From: Anaerolineales bacterium
Lineage (GTDB): Bacteria > Chloroflexota > Anaerolineae > Anaerolineales > Villigracilaceae
DNA: 64,000 nucleotides
NCBI GenBank assembly: GCA_016789305.1
Contig: JAEURJ010000023.1
Span: 496,001-560,000 of the forward strand
Direction: 5' to 3'
The stretch's first letter is position 1. Each line of letters starts with the position of its first letter. This document shows, in pieces, positions 25,249 to 33,974 of the stretch. The translations under genes and the position numbers were made by a program. The notes beneath the pieces are model-generated. The model made no database searches. It was not told the DNA's origin and saw only the letters and a program-made list of their open reading frames with translations.

Positions 25249-25749
25249 TTAAGTCTCCTGACCTTGAGCGGCAGCATCGAACACCCAGGATTGGATGCGG
25301 TGATGAGCCTGATCAGGACCAACTTTGCCGGACGCGACTTCAAAAAGCATGCAGCGCAGTTCATCGTGTTGAGCGGTGCACATTGGGTCCGCGTTCTTTA
25401 CCAGAAAATCAACGGCCTGTGCCACTTCATGAGCGTTCATAACGTCATGGTCCAACCCAACAGATCTGGCCCTTTCCCTGTCCGAGAAATGCAGTGGAAT
25501 CAGGGCATCTCCGACTCGTGCGACCCGCATTCCCGGTCCGGGTTTGTGATCGCAGTGGCAGGTGAAAAAGACATACCCAATGTACGTCTCCCAATTTCTC
25601 AACGCGGAACCAAAAAAATCCGTGTAGGATACGTACCAGTTGCCACGCTTGTCTGTGGAAGCCGGCGCAGCGCAAAGAGGGCAGCGTTGTTCCGGGAAAT
25701 ACTGAATCTGTTCGACGCGCAGTTCGGGGCGACACTGTTGTACGTTCAT
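25249..25749 (-). CDS. Unknown protein with zinc-binding cysteine motifs
   Basis: 166 residues. CPLCAAP near residue 20 and CHCDHKPG near residue 69 form two Cys/His knuckles that probably bind one zinc. The rest is mixed alpha/beta with no recognized family. The ACAGAATAGGAG leader precedes the ATG. Position between the 192-residue gene and RadC suggests a DNA-linked accessory function. Confidence 0.55.
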   Translation of the reverse strand: MNVQQCRPELRVEQIQYFPEQRCPLCAAPASTDKRGNWYVSYTDFFGSALRNWETYIGYVFFTCHCDHKPGPGMRVARVGDALIPLHFSDRERARSVGLDHDVMNAHEVAQAVDFLVKNADPMCTAQHDELRCMLFEVASGKVGPDQAHHRIQSWVFDAAAQGQET

Positions 25750-25816
25750 GCTGTACTCCTATTCTGTTATATGTTTTTTGGGGAAATCAATGATGGGCCT
25801 TGGGCTTTCTAAATTT

Positions 25817-26521
25817 CTATGAAAATCCAAGTCCACGTTCTTTAAGCGAGACGAAGCGGCCCTTGCCGATCACCAGATGATCAAGGACCTGGATATCCAG
25901 CAATTTGCCTGCTTGAACCATTGCTCGTGTCACGGCTACATCATCGGGACTGGGTGTGGGATCGCCACTTGGATGGTTATGAACTACTATGAGGGCGGGG
26001 GCGATCCGCCGGATGGCCGGCTTGAAGATCTCCGCGATGCGGATTTGTGCAGCATTGACCGACCCGTGATAGACCTCCACGATGTCGAGCACAGTGTTGC
26101 GCTGGCTAAGCAATATGACACGCAGGTATTCCTGTTCCAGAAGACTCATCTCATTCTGAACAAGATTTGCAGCATCGGCGGGAGAATTTATTGCGATCCG
26201 TTCACCTGAAGATCCATTGAGTTTCAAGCCCAACGAAAAAGCAGCTTTGAGTCGGACTGCAGTTTGTTGACCCACACCATGCAAAGAGGCAAGTTCGCTC
26301 ACCTCAGCACAGTAGAGCCTTTGCAGATCGCCGTTGCAAAATGAAAGCAGGCCTTCTGCGGTCTCGATTTGTTTTGAACCACCAATCACAGCTGCAAGAA
26401 GTTCAGCCAGGCTGCAGGCAGCGACGTTGGTGCTGACCCGATAAGCCGGCTGTTCCCGTAAGGGCAGCGTCTTCAATCTGGTGGGTTTGTATTGTGGAAG
26501 GAGAGTGAGGGGAGATTGCAT
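25817..26521 (-). CDS. radC: RadC-family protein (JAB/MPN metallo-domain)
   Basis: 234 residues. N-terminal helix-hairpin-helix region (VSELASLHGVGQQTAVRLKAAFSLG) is followed by the RadC JAMM core VVHNHPSGDPTPSPDD with upstream Glu in the VEVYHGSVN strand. Despite its name, RadC has no settled repair role; it is common on mobile elements and linked to recombination. Its leader ACAGAAAGGA matches neighbouring genes. Confidence 0.9.
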   Translation of the reverse strand: MQSPLTLLPQYKPTRLKTLPLREQPAYRVSTNVAACSLAELLAAVIGGSKQIETAEGLLSFCNGDLQRLYCAEVSELASLHGVGQQTAVRLKAAFSLGLKLNGSSGERIAINSPADAANLVQNEMSLLEQEYLRVILLSQRNTVLDIVEVYHGSVNAAQIRIAEIFKPAIRRIAPALIVVHNHPSGDPTPSPDDVAVTRAMVQAGKLLDIQVLDHLVIGKGRFVSLKERGLGFS

Positions 26522-26546
26522 CGTCCATCCTTTCTGTAAATAAAGA

Positions 26547-26586
26547 GGGACGGACGACGCCCTATTCGGGAACGGTGGTCCGTCCC
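26547..26586 (-). repeat. Intergenic stem-loop upstream of radC
   Basis: GGGACGGAC/GTCCGTCCC, a perfect 9-bp stem, encloses a 22-base loop with an internal CCC/GGG pairing. It lies between a zinc-motif gene and radC on the minus strand. Confidence 0.5.
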
Positions 26587-26605
26587 CATGATCAGGGGCA
26601 GTGAG

Positions 26606-27133
26606 TTATTCTCGCGAGATGCTGTCTTCGGTGATGACCTCATCACGCCGCAAGCCGGGATAAAGCACTTTGCCGTCTGTCGCGATGACGGGCCGAAACA
26701 CCCATGGATTTTTCTTAAGTTGTTCCTGTAGAGTCTTTGTATGGGCTTGCCAGTAATGGCTGACGCCACCAGAGACGCATGCCCAACCGGCACCGCGGTG
26801 CTTACTGCTCAAATCGGCGCGGTAATACACTTCCGCGCCACACACCGGACAAACGGCTGGAGCAAGAGGAAAATATCCCGGTGGTGGATCAGGAGCGCGT
26901 GCGCCTCCCGCTTTCAAATAATCCACCACTGCCAACACCGCCGGGCAAGTTACGCCAAGCGGACATGAACAACGACGATCCTTGCCAACTCGATGTTGTC
27001 GCGAGTCTGCGTGATAGCCAAAGTGAACGGCATAGAAATAGCCACTGACCATCACGCGCGCATCCTCTATCGATATCTGCGGGCTGGCTTTATTGAGTCC
27101 TTTCTGTGAGTCAAGTACATTGCCTTTGTGCAT
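26606..27133 (-). CDS. Zinc-motif protein of unknown function (SWIM-like)
   Basis: 175 residues from the ATG at 27133, where GGAGGAAG stands five to six bases upstream; a longer frame to 27205 is possible. RCSCPLGVTCPAVLAVVDYL resembles a SWIM-type C-x-C-x(n)-C knuckle, and CPVCGAEVYYRADLS starts a second ribbon. SWIM fingers bind DNA or proteins. The C terminus resembles short mobile-element proteins. No enzymatic motif is seen. Confidence 0.55.
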   Translation of the reverse strand: MHKGNVLDSQKGLNKASPQISIEDARVMVSGYFYAVHFGYHADSRQHRVGKDRRCSCPLGVTCPAVLAVVDYLKAGGARAPDPPPGYFPLAPAVCPVCGAEVYYRADLSSKHRGAGWACVSGGVSHYWQAHTKTLQEQLKKNPWVFRPVIATDGKVLYPGLRRDEVITEDSISRE

Positions 27134-27282
27134 AGGCTTCCTCCATATGGTGAAAATGCTGCCAACGGATTCCCTGGCCGCGCCAGGCAAACGTTCGCTC
27201 AACATCCAGCAGCAAGATGGATGTGATGCACAAAGGGGTTGAGAAGCACGACGAGCCGTTGGAGAGACTCCAGCGGCCGGGC

Positions 27283-27305
27283 GTGCCGCTCAAAACGAGC
27301 GGCAC
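27283..27305. repeat. Hairpin between sliding-clamp and zinc-motif genes
   Basis: GTGCCGCTC-AAAAC-GAGCGGCAC is a perfect 9-bp stem with five-base loop, 31 bp past the clamp stop codon. On the minus strand no T-run follows it. Confidence 0.5.
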
Positions 27306-27336
27306 ATTATTTAGAAACGTGAGGAGAAGGGGATAG

Positions 27337-28554
27337 TTAAGCGGTAACGGGCACTGCCTGATCGAGACTCAGCTCAATCGCAGGTTCGTCGTCGCCTTCG
27401 AAGGGGTCACTTGTGTCGTGCAACGGCATGACCAAGGCAAGCAGATCATCACTCTGAAACAGGATGGGTTCAGTCGGCTTGCCGATCTTTACACTCATTT
27501 CTGCGGGACAGGCTTTGATCAGCTTGAGCAGCAGGTCTGTATTCACCCAGACCTGGGCATCGCCACCGGAGACTTCACCGGCCAGGATGTTTTTCGCCTG
27601 ACCGAATTCCGATTCGTTGGAGGCAACACGGATCAAACCGCTTTTGACCTTGATGAACAGATTTTTGGTTCCCATGGCATTGACTTGCCGGATCACGCGT
27701 TCAAGTTCTGCGTTTTGAATGACAAGCCCAGCGCCGGAAGCAGAAAGTGTTTTGTTAAGCAGTTCGTCAACGGCGCTAACCGGAAATTCGTCCTGTAGCA
27801 TGGCCGTCACGAAGAGGAAGTCGCGACTCTCACCACGTATCTGGAAGATCGACTGATTTCCTTTTGACGGAAATTGCACCAGCACTTCGTCATCTGTATC
27901 GACGACCGTTGCAAGCGTCTTCAGAAAATCAGACGGCAGACCGGAAATCAATCGAGGCAGGGAAAGTGCCTTCATGGCAGAACCCGGCCCAAGGTCCGGT
28001 TTGACACGGATCCTTCCAAAGCAGAAGCCATCTGCGGACTGTGCCTGCAAAATGAGTCTTTCTGCTTCGTCCTGCATGATCGTCAAATGAATCCCTTGTA
28101 GGGATGCGCGAGTGAATTCAGTTGAAGCAAAGAGCGCGGTGTTGGCGAGCTTTCGCAGGTCTGAACCTTTGAGTGAGATTGCAGCTTCACTTGTGGCGGC
28201 ACTTACCATTGGCAGGATTTCAGCGCTTGATCGCAGATGAGCACGGTTGGTGCCGGATTTAATAAGCACCTCGTCTTCGGAAACGTTCAAGACGATTTCA
28301 CTGTTCATGGTTTGAACGATCTCTCGCAACGTGATCGCGCTGACGTTTGTCGAGCCAGAATCAAGGCATTGAGCCGGGATCGCACCGCATGCAGCGAACT
28401 CGCCATTGAAGCAGGTGAGCTGCAAACGATTGGAGGAAATCTCCAGGCGAACCAAACTGAAAGCCGGCGGAGAACCAGTCCCTTTATGACTGGCTTTTGT
28501 AACGATGTTCAACGCGGCGGCCAGTGCATTTTGTTGGATTTTTATTTCGATCAT
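27337..28554 (-). CDS. dnaN: DNA polymerase III beta-like sliding clamp carried by the island
   Basis: 405 residues from the ATG at 28554 (ACAGAGG eight bases upstream); an upstream start adds 21 residues and removes the RBS. The start MIEIKIQQNALAAALNIVTKA and the three-domain repeat pattern (FSLVRLEISSNRLQLTCFNG; LRKLANTALFASTEFTRASLQGIHL; VNTDLLLKLIKACP) match DnaN. Size is slightly above the usual 365-380. A chromosome normally has its own dnaN with dnaA, so this is an element-borne extra clamp next to ssb and a Rad52-like gene. The C terminus ends with a low-similarity tail lacking the usual MPMRL. Confidence 0.8.
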   Translation of the reverse strand: MIEIKIQQNALAAALNIVTKASHKGTGSPPAFSLVRLEISSNRLQLTCFNGEFAACGAIPAQCLDSGSTNVSAITLREIVQTMNSEIVLNVSEDEVLIKSGTNRAHLRSSAEILPMVSAATSEAAISLKGSDLRKLANTALFASTEFTRASLQGIHLTIMQDEAERLILQAQSADGFCFGRIRVKPDLGPGSAMKALSLPRLISGLPSDFLKTLATVVDTDDEVLVQFPSKGNQSIFQIRGESRDFLFVTAMLQDEFPVSAVDELLNKTLSASGAGLVIQNAELERVIRQVNAMGTKNLFIKVKSGLIRVASNESEFGQAKNILAGEVSGGDAQVWVNTDLLLKLIKACPAEMSVKIGKPTEPILFQSDDLLALVMPLHDTSDPFEGDDEPAIELSLDQAVPVTA

Positions 28555-28567
28555 GGTAGCCTCTGTT

Positions 28568-28966
28568 TTAGAATGGGATTTCTTCTGCGGGGGTCGCATC
28601 AGCTTCACCGTTTCCATTCCGGGTGTTCAGGAATCGAACGGTCTCCGCGCTGATCTCGAAGGAAGCAGCTGGACTGCCACCCTGTCGCGTCCAGATATGC
28701 GGACCGCCCGTCTCAGGATCAGGGACGAGCCGGCCTTCCACCAGAACGAGACTGCCTTTATGAAGATAGGCATTGCAGGCTTCGGCCTGTTTGCCCCAGG
28801 CGGTTACATTGAACCATGCCGTCTCTTTTAGTTCTTCGCCGGCAGCATTCTTGAATTTACGATTGGTGGCCACCGAGAATCGTGTTCGGGCCTGGCCCGA
28901 TGCGGTGTAATCCATTTCCGGATCCCTTCCAAGGAATCCGACGATGAGTGTTGATTGGTATGACAT
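28568..28966 (-). CDS. ssb: Single-stranded DNA-binding protein
   Basis: 132 residues: OB-fold from VGFLGRDPEMDYTASGQARTRFSVATNRKF through WFNVTAWGKQAEACNAYLHKGSLVLVEGRL, as in bacterial SSB. The C terminus ends in EEIPF, an acidic-Phe tip for partner binding. An ACAGAAATTTC..GAAAGGA leader precedes it. It is 13 bp upstream of the clamp gene. Confidence 0.95.
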   Translation of the reverse strand: MSYQSTLIVGFLGRDPEMDYTASGQARTRFSVATNRKFKNAAGEELKETAWFNVTAWGKQAEACNAYLHKGSLVLVEGRLVPDPETGGPHIWTRQGGSPAASFEISAETVRFLNTRNGNGEADATPAEEIPF

Positions 28967-28995
28967 GAGATTTTCCTTTCTATTTGAAATTTCTG

Positions 28996-29757
28996 TTAAG
29001 CAGCTGGCTGCAAAGCATCCAGCAACAGCTGTGCTGCGGCCTTCGCTTTCTGACCGTTCTTATCGCCGTTCGGCCGGTACTCATTCCCTGCAAGATATTG
29101 GAGCACCTTGACGCCATCGGGCGATTTCGCGACCTGTTCAAGAACCAACCCCTTGTATTCGGGGTGACTCTTCGCGCCCAAGGGACATGGAATGGATTTG
29201 GCTTGCTCCAGGGTCAGCGCGACAGAATCGGAGTTGGGCAGTTTTCCAGCCGGCTTTTTCAGATCAGCGCGCAGGGCCTTGTTGTAAAGCTCGTTGCCAA
29301 ACTGACTGCCCAATTGACGCAGGCAGCGCTTGAGGCAATCTGTGACGCAGCCGGAAATTGCAGTATCGAATGCATCCGGTGAATCGCCTGTGAAAGCACA
29401 ACGGCCAACATCCGCATGGACATAAGCCAAGCCTTCAAGGTGAATAGTGACCCGGCCCGTGACCCAGGAAATGCCGACCTGTTCGGTAAGCGGCTGACCG
29501 TCTTGACCCAACGTGGGAACACGCGTTTCTTTTTGCTTATCCCAATGCGTTTGTGTTCTTTGCCATTGGCGGACTTGAGGTTCGCCAATATCGAATGACC
29601 AGCGAAACTCGAAGACCTCATTTGCCGTGGCGATCATGTCATGGCCTTCGAGATAGGGAACTTGGTCGCCTTTGGCACCATCGCGCCATTTAACGCGAGT
29701 GGTTACGAGCGGCTGCTTGAGCCGTTCGAGGATTTGTGTGACTGAAATGTCAGTCAT
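28996..29757 (-). CDS. Rad52/Rad22-like single-strand annealing protein
   Basis: 253 residues from the ATG at 29757, chosen because ACAGAAGGAGG lies just upstream (a longer frame has no RBS). The N-terminal region ILERLKQPLVTTRVKWRDG...YLEGHDMIATANEVF and GCAFTGDSPDAFDTAISGCVTDCLKRCLRQLG follow the Rad52 DNA-binding fold: beta sheet, then the helix with A-x(2)-K-R. These proteins anneal complementary strands during phage or plasmid recombination. It is adjacent to ssb, its usual partner. Confidence 0.8.
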   Translation of the reverse strand: MTDISVTQILERLKQPLVTTRVKWRDGAKGDQVPYLEGHDMIATANEVFEFRWSFDIGEPQVRQWQRTQTHWDKQKETRVPTLGQDGQPLTEQVGISWVTGRVTIHLEGLAYVHADVGRCAFTGDSPDAFDTAISGCVTDCLKRCLRQLGSQFGNELYNKALRADLKKPAGKLPNSDSVALTLEQAKSIPCPLGAKSHPEYKGLVLEQVAKSPDGVKVLQYLAGNEYRPNGDKNGQKAKAAAQLLLDALQPAA

Positions 29758-30195
29758 GAGAAAACCTCCTTCTGTCGATTTCTGTACACCTCGCAGGCTG
29801 ACAGCCCGAGGTGCAGTCCGCACAGATGCGGACATCTTTTGGTTGATCTGTTCTGTTGGGGGTGGTGAGATGATTGAGTGAGTCCTCCTTCTCCATTATG
29901 GAAATACTTCTGACGAATGATCCCAAAGCGGGACTAACGTAAATCAACGCCCAAAGGAGCGCGATTCACAAAATAAGATAAGAATGATTGCAAGCCGGCA
30001 GGGATCGCCTGCCGTAATTCTGTGAATGGGGTGGAGGAGTGCCCGTAAAATTGATCTGTAACCAATATGCATTTGTAAAAGTTCATAAACAAAACACGGA
30101 AGATGCGATCCCAAATAGGAATACATCTTCCGTGCAAGTTACGAAATTGGATTGACGTGGCGCGCCGGTGAAGGGGTCACCGGGGGTCGAGAGTT
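29758..30195. other. 438-bp intergenic region with several stem-loops
   Basis: No supported gene. Hairpins: CACCTCG..GGCT/AGCC..CGAGGTG (29787-29813), GTCCGC/GCGGAC (29816-29833), CGGCAGG/CCTGCCG (29996-30014) and CACGGAAGATG/CATCTTCCGTG with an 18-base loop (30095-30134). The first two would sit in the 5' leader of the Rad52-like mRNA. The region could hold a small RNA or an origin; it has no AT-rich iteron array. Confidence 0.45.
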
Positions 30196-30657
30196 TTAGG
30201 CTATGCTTTCCAATCGTTTTTCGATGTCGAGTGTTGGCAGAACATCATCATTCAGCAATGCAGGCTGCTTTTGCGCTTTTGTTTCCTTCGACTTTTTCAG
30301 ACGTTTCGCATCGGCCTGGATTTTGACCTGCGTCGCCAATATTTGGATGGTTGGCCGGCGGACGATCAGCTTGCCTAATTCACCCGGCAATTCAACACCC
30401 TCGTGGGATTTGCCGACTACCAGTCTCAAAGGCTCAACGATGTCCCTGCCGATGATGCGACCAGTCACACGCACCAATTGTCCAATCTTGATCCGTCGAG
30501 CGCCTAAATCCAGCGCCGAATCGATCTGGACAGTTACGTAATCTGAGAAAGTCCTGCCGTTCTCACCTGGGCGATGGTTTGCCAGGCGCAGAAAGCGCTG
30601 TTCACGGTAATCCCAGGATCGGGTGAGGTAGCCTTCAAATTCGACTTGGTTGAGCAT
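30196..30657 (-). CDS. OB-fold SSB-like protein
   Basis: 153 residues. The first 100 residues resemble a PriB/SSB OB fold (MLNQVEFEGYLTRSWDYREQRFLRLANH; GQLVRVTGRIIGRDIVEPLRLVVGKS). The tail is Lys-rich (KRLKKSKETKAQKQP) with a final acidic segment. It has the CACAGAAGGAG leader and is first gene of the replication module in transcription order. Probably a second single-strand binding protein. Confidence 0.6.
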   Translation of the reverse strand: MLNQVEFEGYLTRSWDYREQRFLRLANHRPGENGRTFSDYVTVQIDSALDLGARRIKIGQLVRVTGRIIGRDIVEPLRLVVGKSHEGVELPGELGKLIVRRPTIQILATQVKIQADAKRLKKSKETKAQKQPALLNDDVLPTLDIEKRLESIA

Positions 30658-30972
30658 GGCGCGGTCTCCTTCTGTGAGTTGATTAGAATTAAGATGCCAA
30701 ATCCAGTTGGGCTGTCACTCACCTTGCAGCGAATAGCAATAGGTGGGGACAGTACATTGCGATTGTGTCAATATAGTATGATCAGTGGCGATTGTCATCC
30801 ACTGTGTCCAGAGTTTTCAGGGCAAGCTGGAAATGTTGACTCAGTTGGTGATATCAGGAGGGCAGTGCAAAATGACTTGCCGAGATGTCGATTTGGCTGT
30901 ATGCTTGTCATGTAAAGGGTGGAATTGCTCACCTTCTTACGGGAAATCCACTAAAACACCTGCAGATAAATT
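30658..30972. other. Divergent promoter region, OB-fold gene / SNF2 gene
   Basis: 315 bp between divergent genes. Promoter-like AT-rich sequence (CAATATAGTATGAT, about 30769-30782) lies near the middle, but a convincing -35/-10 pair at standard spacing is not seen. No coding frame here is supported. Confidence 0.4.
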
Positions 30973-33852
30973 ATGAAAATCACAGAGCATCACGCTAAAT
31001 ATTTCGCATACGAGTTGACAAGACGCCACTCATCGGATAGTGTGGAGAAACTTGCCTCTGTATTGGCAGATGCTCAAGTTGACCTTAACCCACATCAGGT
31101 GGAAGCTGCTTTGTTTTCCTTTCGAAATCCGTTCTCCAAGGGAGCGATCTTAGCGGACGAAGTAGGGTTGGGGAAAACCATCGAAGCTGGGCTATTACTT
31201 TCACAAAAATGGGCGGAACGAAAACGAAAACTACTTGTCATTGTGCCCGCCAATTTGCGCAAGCAGTGGAGCCAGGAATTGGCAGATAAATTCCATTTGC
31301 CGTCTGTCATTCTGGAAAGCCGCACCTTTAATGAATACATTAAGCAGGGGAATCTAAATCCATTTCAACAGTACGCAATAGTTTTGTGTTCGTATCAATT
31401 TGTGCGCACCAAAGAACCTTATGTAAAGCTAACGCCATGGGACTTGGTGGTGATTGATGAGGCCCATCGCCTCCGAAATGTGTACAAGCCTAACAATAAG
31501 ATCGCGAATGCAATTAAAGGAGCAATTGCTCCTGCAAATAAAGTCTTGCTCACTGCCACCCCATTACAAAACTCACTGCTTGAGCTGTATGGATTGGTCA
31601 GTATTATCGATGATTATGCTTTCGGCGACCTGAAAAGTTACCGAACTCGTTTCGCACGAATCAATGACGACGATGATTTTGCCGAGTTGAAAGAACGTCT
31701 CAAGCCCATCTGCAAACGGACATTAAGAAAACAAGTCCTCGAATATGTGAAATATACGAACCGCCATGCACTTGTGGAAGAATTTATTCCCAGTGATGAT
31801 GAGCAGAAGTTATATGATTTGGTATCTGGATACCTACAAAAGCCCGATTTGTATGCCCTACCTGCAAGCCAACGTTCGTTAGTGACGTTGATATTGCGGA
31901 AGTTATTGGCTTCTTCCACCTATGCCATTTCAGGAACATTGGACGGATTGGCACAAAAGCTCGAAGCCGCAGCAAAAGAGGCCGAAGCGGTCGATACCAT
32001 TCCAGAAGACTTGCCGGAAAATTGGGAAGAGCTTGATGAGCTTGCCGATGAATGGGAAGAAGATGAAGATGCGCCGCAAGACAAAACACGATTGACGCCA
32101 CAGCAATTGGCAGAGTTAAAGCAAGAGATGGAGCAGTTGCGTGAGTTTCATAACCTTGCAAAATCCATTATCAAGAATTCAAAAGGGGAAGTGTTGTTGA
32201 CCGCCTTACGCAAAGGTTTTAAGGCTGCGAGTGAAGCACAGACTCAACAAGGGGCAACAACCATTCAACAAAAGGCTGTGATTTTTACCGAGTCACGCCG
32301 TACACAGGAATATCTCTTTCGGGTATTGGAAGGAACCGAATTTGCTGGCAAAGTAATGTTATTTAACGGCACAAATTCTGATCCAAAATCAAGGGAGATC
32401 TATAAGAAGTGGCAGGAAAAGCATAAAGGTACTGATCAAATCAGTGGCTCGCCCACAGCGGATATGCGTGCTGCTTTAGTCGAAGAGTTTCGTGAACGAG
32501 CGATGATCTTAATTGCCACAGAAGCTGCGGCAGAAGGCATCAATCTGCAATTCTGCAATCTGGTCGTGAATTATGACATGCCGTGGAACCCACAACGTAT
32601 TGAGCAACGCATTGGACGTTGTCATCGATACGGACAAAAGAATGATGTGGTGGTAGTTAACTTCTTAAATAAGAAAAATGCCGCAGATGTACGTGTGTAT
32701 GAATTACTGCGCGAAAAATTTCATTTATTTGACGGCGTATTCGGCGCAAGCGATGACGTGCTAGGTGCTGTGGAATCAGGCGTGGACTTTGAAAAACGCA
32801 TCGCCGCGATTTATCAGAAATGCCGCAGTGAGGAGCAAATTCAATTTGAGTTTGACCAGCTTCAAAAAGAGTTGGAAACGGAAATCGCAGAAGGTCAGAA
32901 AGATGCACGCGAAAAACTACTCAACAATTTCGATCAGGAAGTTGTTGAAAAAGTCCGTATTGAAAGCAAGTCTTATTTGGACCGATTCAACCAGCAACTG
33001 TGGCAGTTGACGCAAGCCTTGCTGCAGGATTTTGCGAACTTCAATGAACACGAACACAGTTTTATGCTTCACAAAAACCCATTTGCGGGAGAGGCGATCC
33101 ATCCAGGTCCGTATCGGATGGGAAGACAAGTAGAGGAAGCGAATGTCTATCGTGTGGGTCACCCACTGGCCCAACGGATTTTGGAGCAAGCCAAGAGCCT
33201 GCCCACCGCAACTCACGAGCTAACCTTTGAGTATTCAGCCAGTGGTAAACGGATTGCCATATTGGACTCGCTGGTTGGAAAGAGTGGATGGGTGATGTGT
33301 CGTTATTTCTCGGTACAGTCATTGGAAGCCGAAGATTATGTTCTTTTTTCTGGTCTTGTTGACGATGGTAGTACGCTAGACGAAAATCAAATTCGGAGAT
33401 TGTTTGATATCTATGCGACTCCCGGAGCAGAAGTACATATTCCAACTGGGATTGAAACGGGTCTATCTGAAATACAAACAAAGCGCGAAAAAGAACTACT
33501 TGAAGAAATGACTCAACGAAACGCAAAGTGGTTTGCGATTGAAATTGACAAGTTGGATCATTGGGCAGATGACCAGCGCACTTCCTTGCAAAAGGATTTG
33601 AACGACTTAGATTCGGAAATTAAAGAAACGAGAAAAGCAGCTCGCCTGGCATCAAACTTGCCGGAGCAATTGGAGAAACGAAAAGCATTGCAAAGATTAG
33701 AAGCAAAGCGTGATGAAGCCTGGCGCAGTTACGATTCTGCCAGCAAGGAATTAGAAAAACAAAAGGATGGCTTGTTGGATGAGGTGAGCAAACGTTTGGA
33801 TCAGAGCAAGGAAAGTAAGGACCTGTTTATGATTCGTTGGACAATAAAATGA
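30973..33852 (+). CDS. SNF2/RapA-type helicase-ATPase
   Basis: 959 residues. Helicase core: HQVEAALFSF, Walker A ADEVGLGKTIEAGLLL (about 61-76), motif II VIDEAHRLRN, TATPLQNS, and a C-terminal RecA domain with EGINLQFCNLVVNYDMPWNPQRIEQRIGRCHRYGQ. A helical C-terminal third of about 300 residues ends in a coiled coil (EKRKALQRLEAKRDEAW). Similar proteins occur beside restriction systems, including DISARM. DrmA/DrmB are absent, so I place it only as a defence-linked translocase, 122 bp before the Abi gene of the type III locus. Confidence 0.85.
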   Translation: MKITEHHAKYFAYELTRRHSSDSVEKLASVLADAQVDLNPHQVEAALFSFRNPFSKGAILADEVGLGKTIEAGLLLSQKWAERKRKLLVIVPANLRKQWSQELADKFHLPSVILESRTFNEYIKQGNLNPFQQYAIVLCSYQFVRTKEPYVKLTPWDLVVIDEAHRLRNVYKPNNKIANAIKGAIAPANKVLLTATPLQNSLLELYGLVSIIDDYAFGDLKSYRTRFARINDDDDFAELKERLKPICKRTLRKQVLEYVKYTNRHALVEEFIPSDDEQKLYDLVSGYLQKPDLYALPASQRSLVTLILRKLLASSTYAISGTLDGLAQKLEAAAKEAEAVDTIPEDLPENWEELDELADEWEEDEDAPQDKTRLTPQQLAELKQEMEQLREFHNLAKSIIKNSKGEVLLTALRKGFKAASEAQTQQGATTIQQKAVIFTESRRTQEYLFRVLEGTEFAGKVMLFNGTNSDPKSREIYKKWQEKHKGTDQISGSPTADMRAALVEEFRERAMILIATEAAAEGINLQFCNLVVNYDMPWNPQRIEQRIGRCHRYGQKNDVVVVNFLNKKNAADVRVYELLREKFHLFDGVFGASDDVLGAVESGVDFEKRIAAIYQKCRSEEQIQFEFDQLQKELETEIAEGQKDAREKLLNNFDQEVVEKVRIESKSYLDRFNQQLWQLTQALLQDFANFNEHEHSFMLHKNPFAGEAIHPGPYRMGRQVEEANVYRVGHPLAQRILEQAKSLPTATHELTFEYSASGKRIAILDSLVGKSGWVMCRYFSVQSLEAEDYVLFSGLVDDGSTLDENQIRRLFDIYATPGAEVHIPTGIETGLSEIQTKREKELLEEMTQRNAKWFAIEIDKLDHWADDQRTSLQKDLNDLDSEIKETRKAARLASNLPEQLEKRKALQRLEAKRDEAWRSYDSASKELEKQKDGLLDEVSKRLDQSKESKDLFMIRWTIK

Positions 33853-33869
33853 ATAGAAAATTCTTTCTA

Positions 33870-33897
33870 TTGACAATTAGCACAAAAGAGCTATACT
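33870..33897 (+). promoter_or_regulatory. Near-consensus sigma-70 promoter before the Abi/type III R-M genes
   Basis: TTGACA at 33870-33875, 16-bp spacer, TATACT at 33892-33897. Transcription would start near 33904, immediately before the terminator-like hairpin at 33910. Confidence 0.65.
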
Positions 33898-33909
33898 ACG
33901 CGCAGTATA

Positions 33910-33959
33910 CCCGCCAAGCCTCTGCCCTTCGGGACAAGCTCAAATGTGGCGGGTTTTTT
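33910..33959 (+). terminator. Terminator/attenuator hairpin in the Abi leader
   Basis: CCCGCCA (33910) pairs with TGGCGGG (33947-33953), followed by six T residues; the 30-base loop contains a small CCTTCGGG element. It lies between the promoter at 33870 and the Abi start at 33975. It may end SNF2 transcripts, attenuate the downstream operon, or produce a roughly 55-nt RNA. Confidence 0.6.
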
Positions 33960-33974
33960 CGTAGGTGAGGACAA

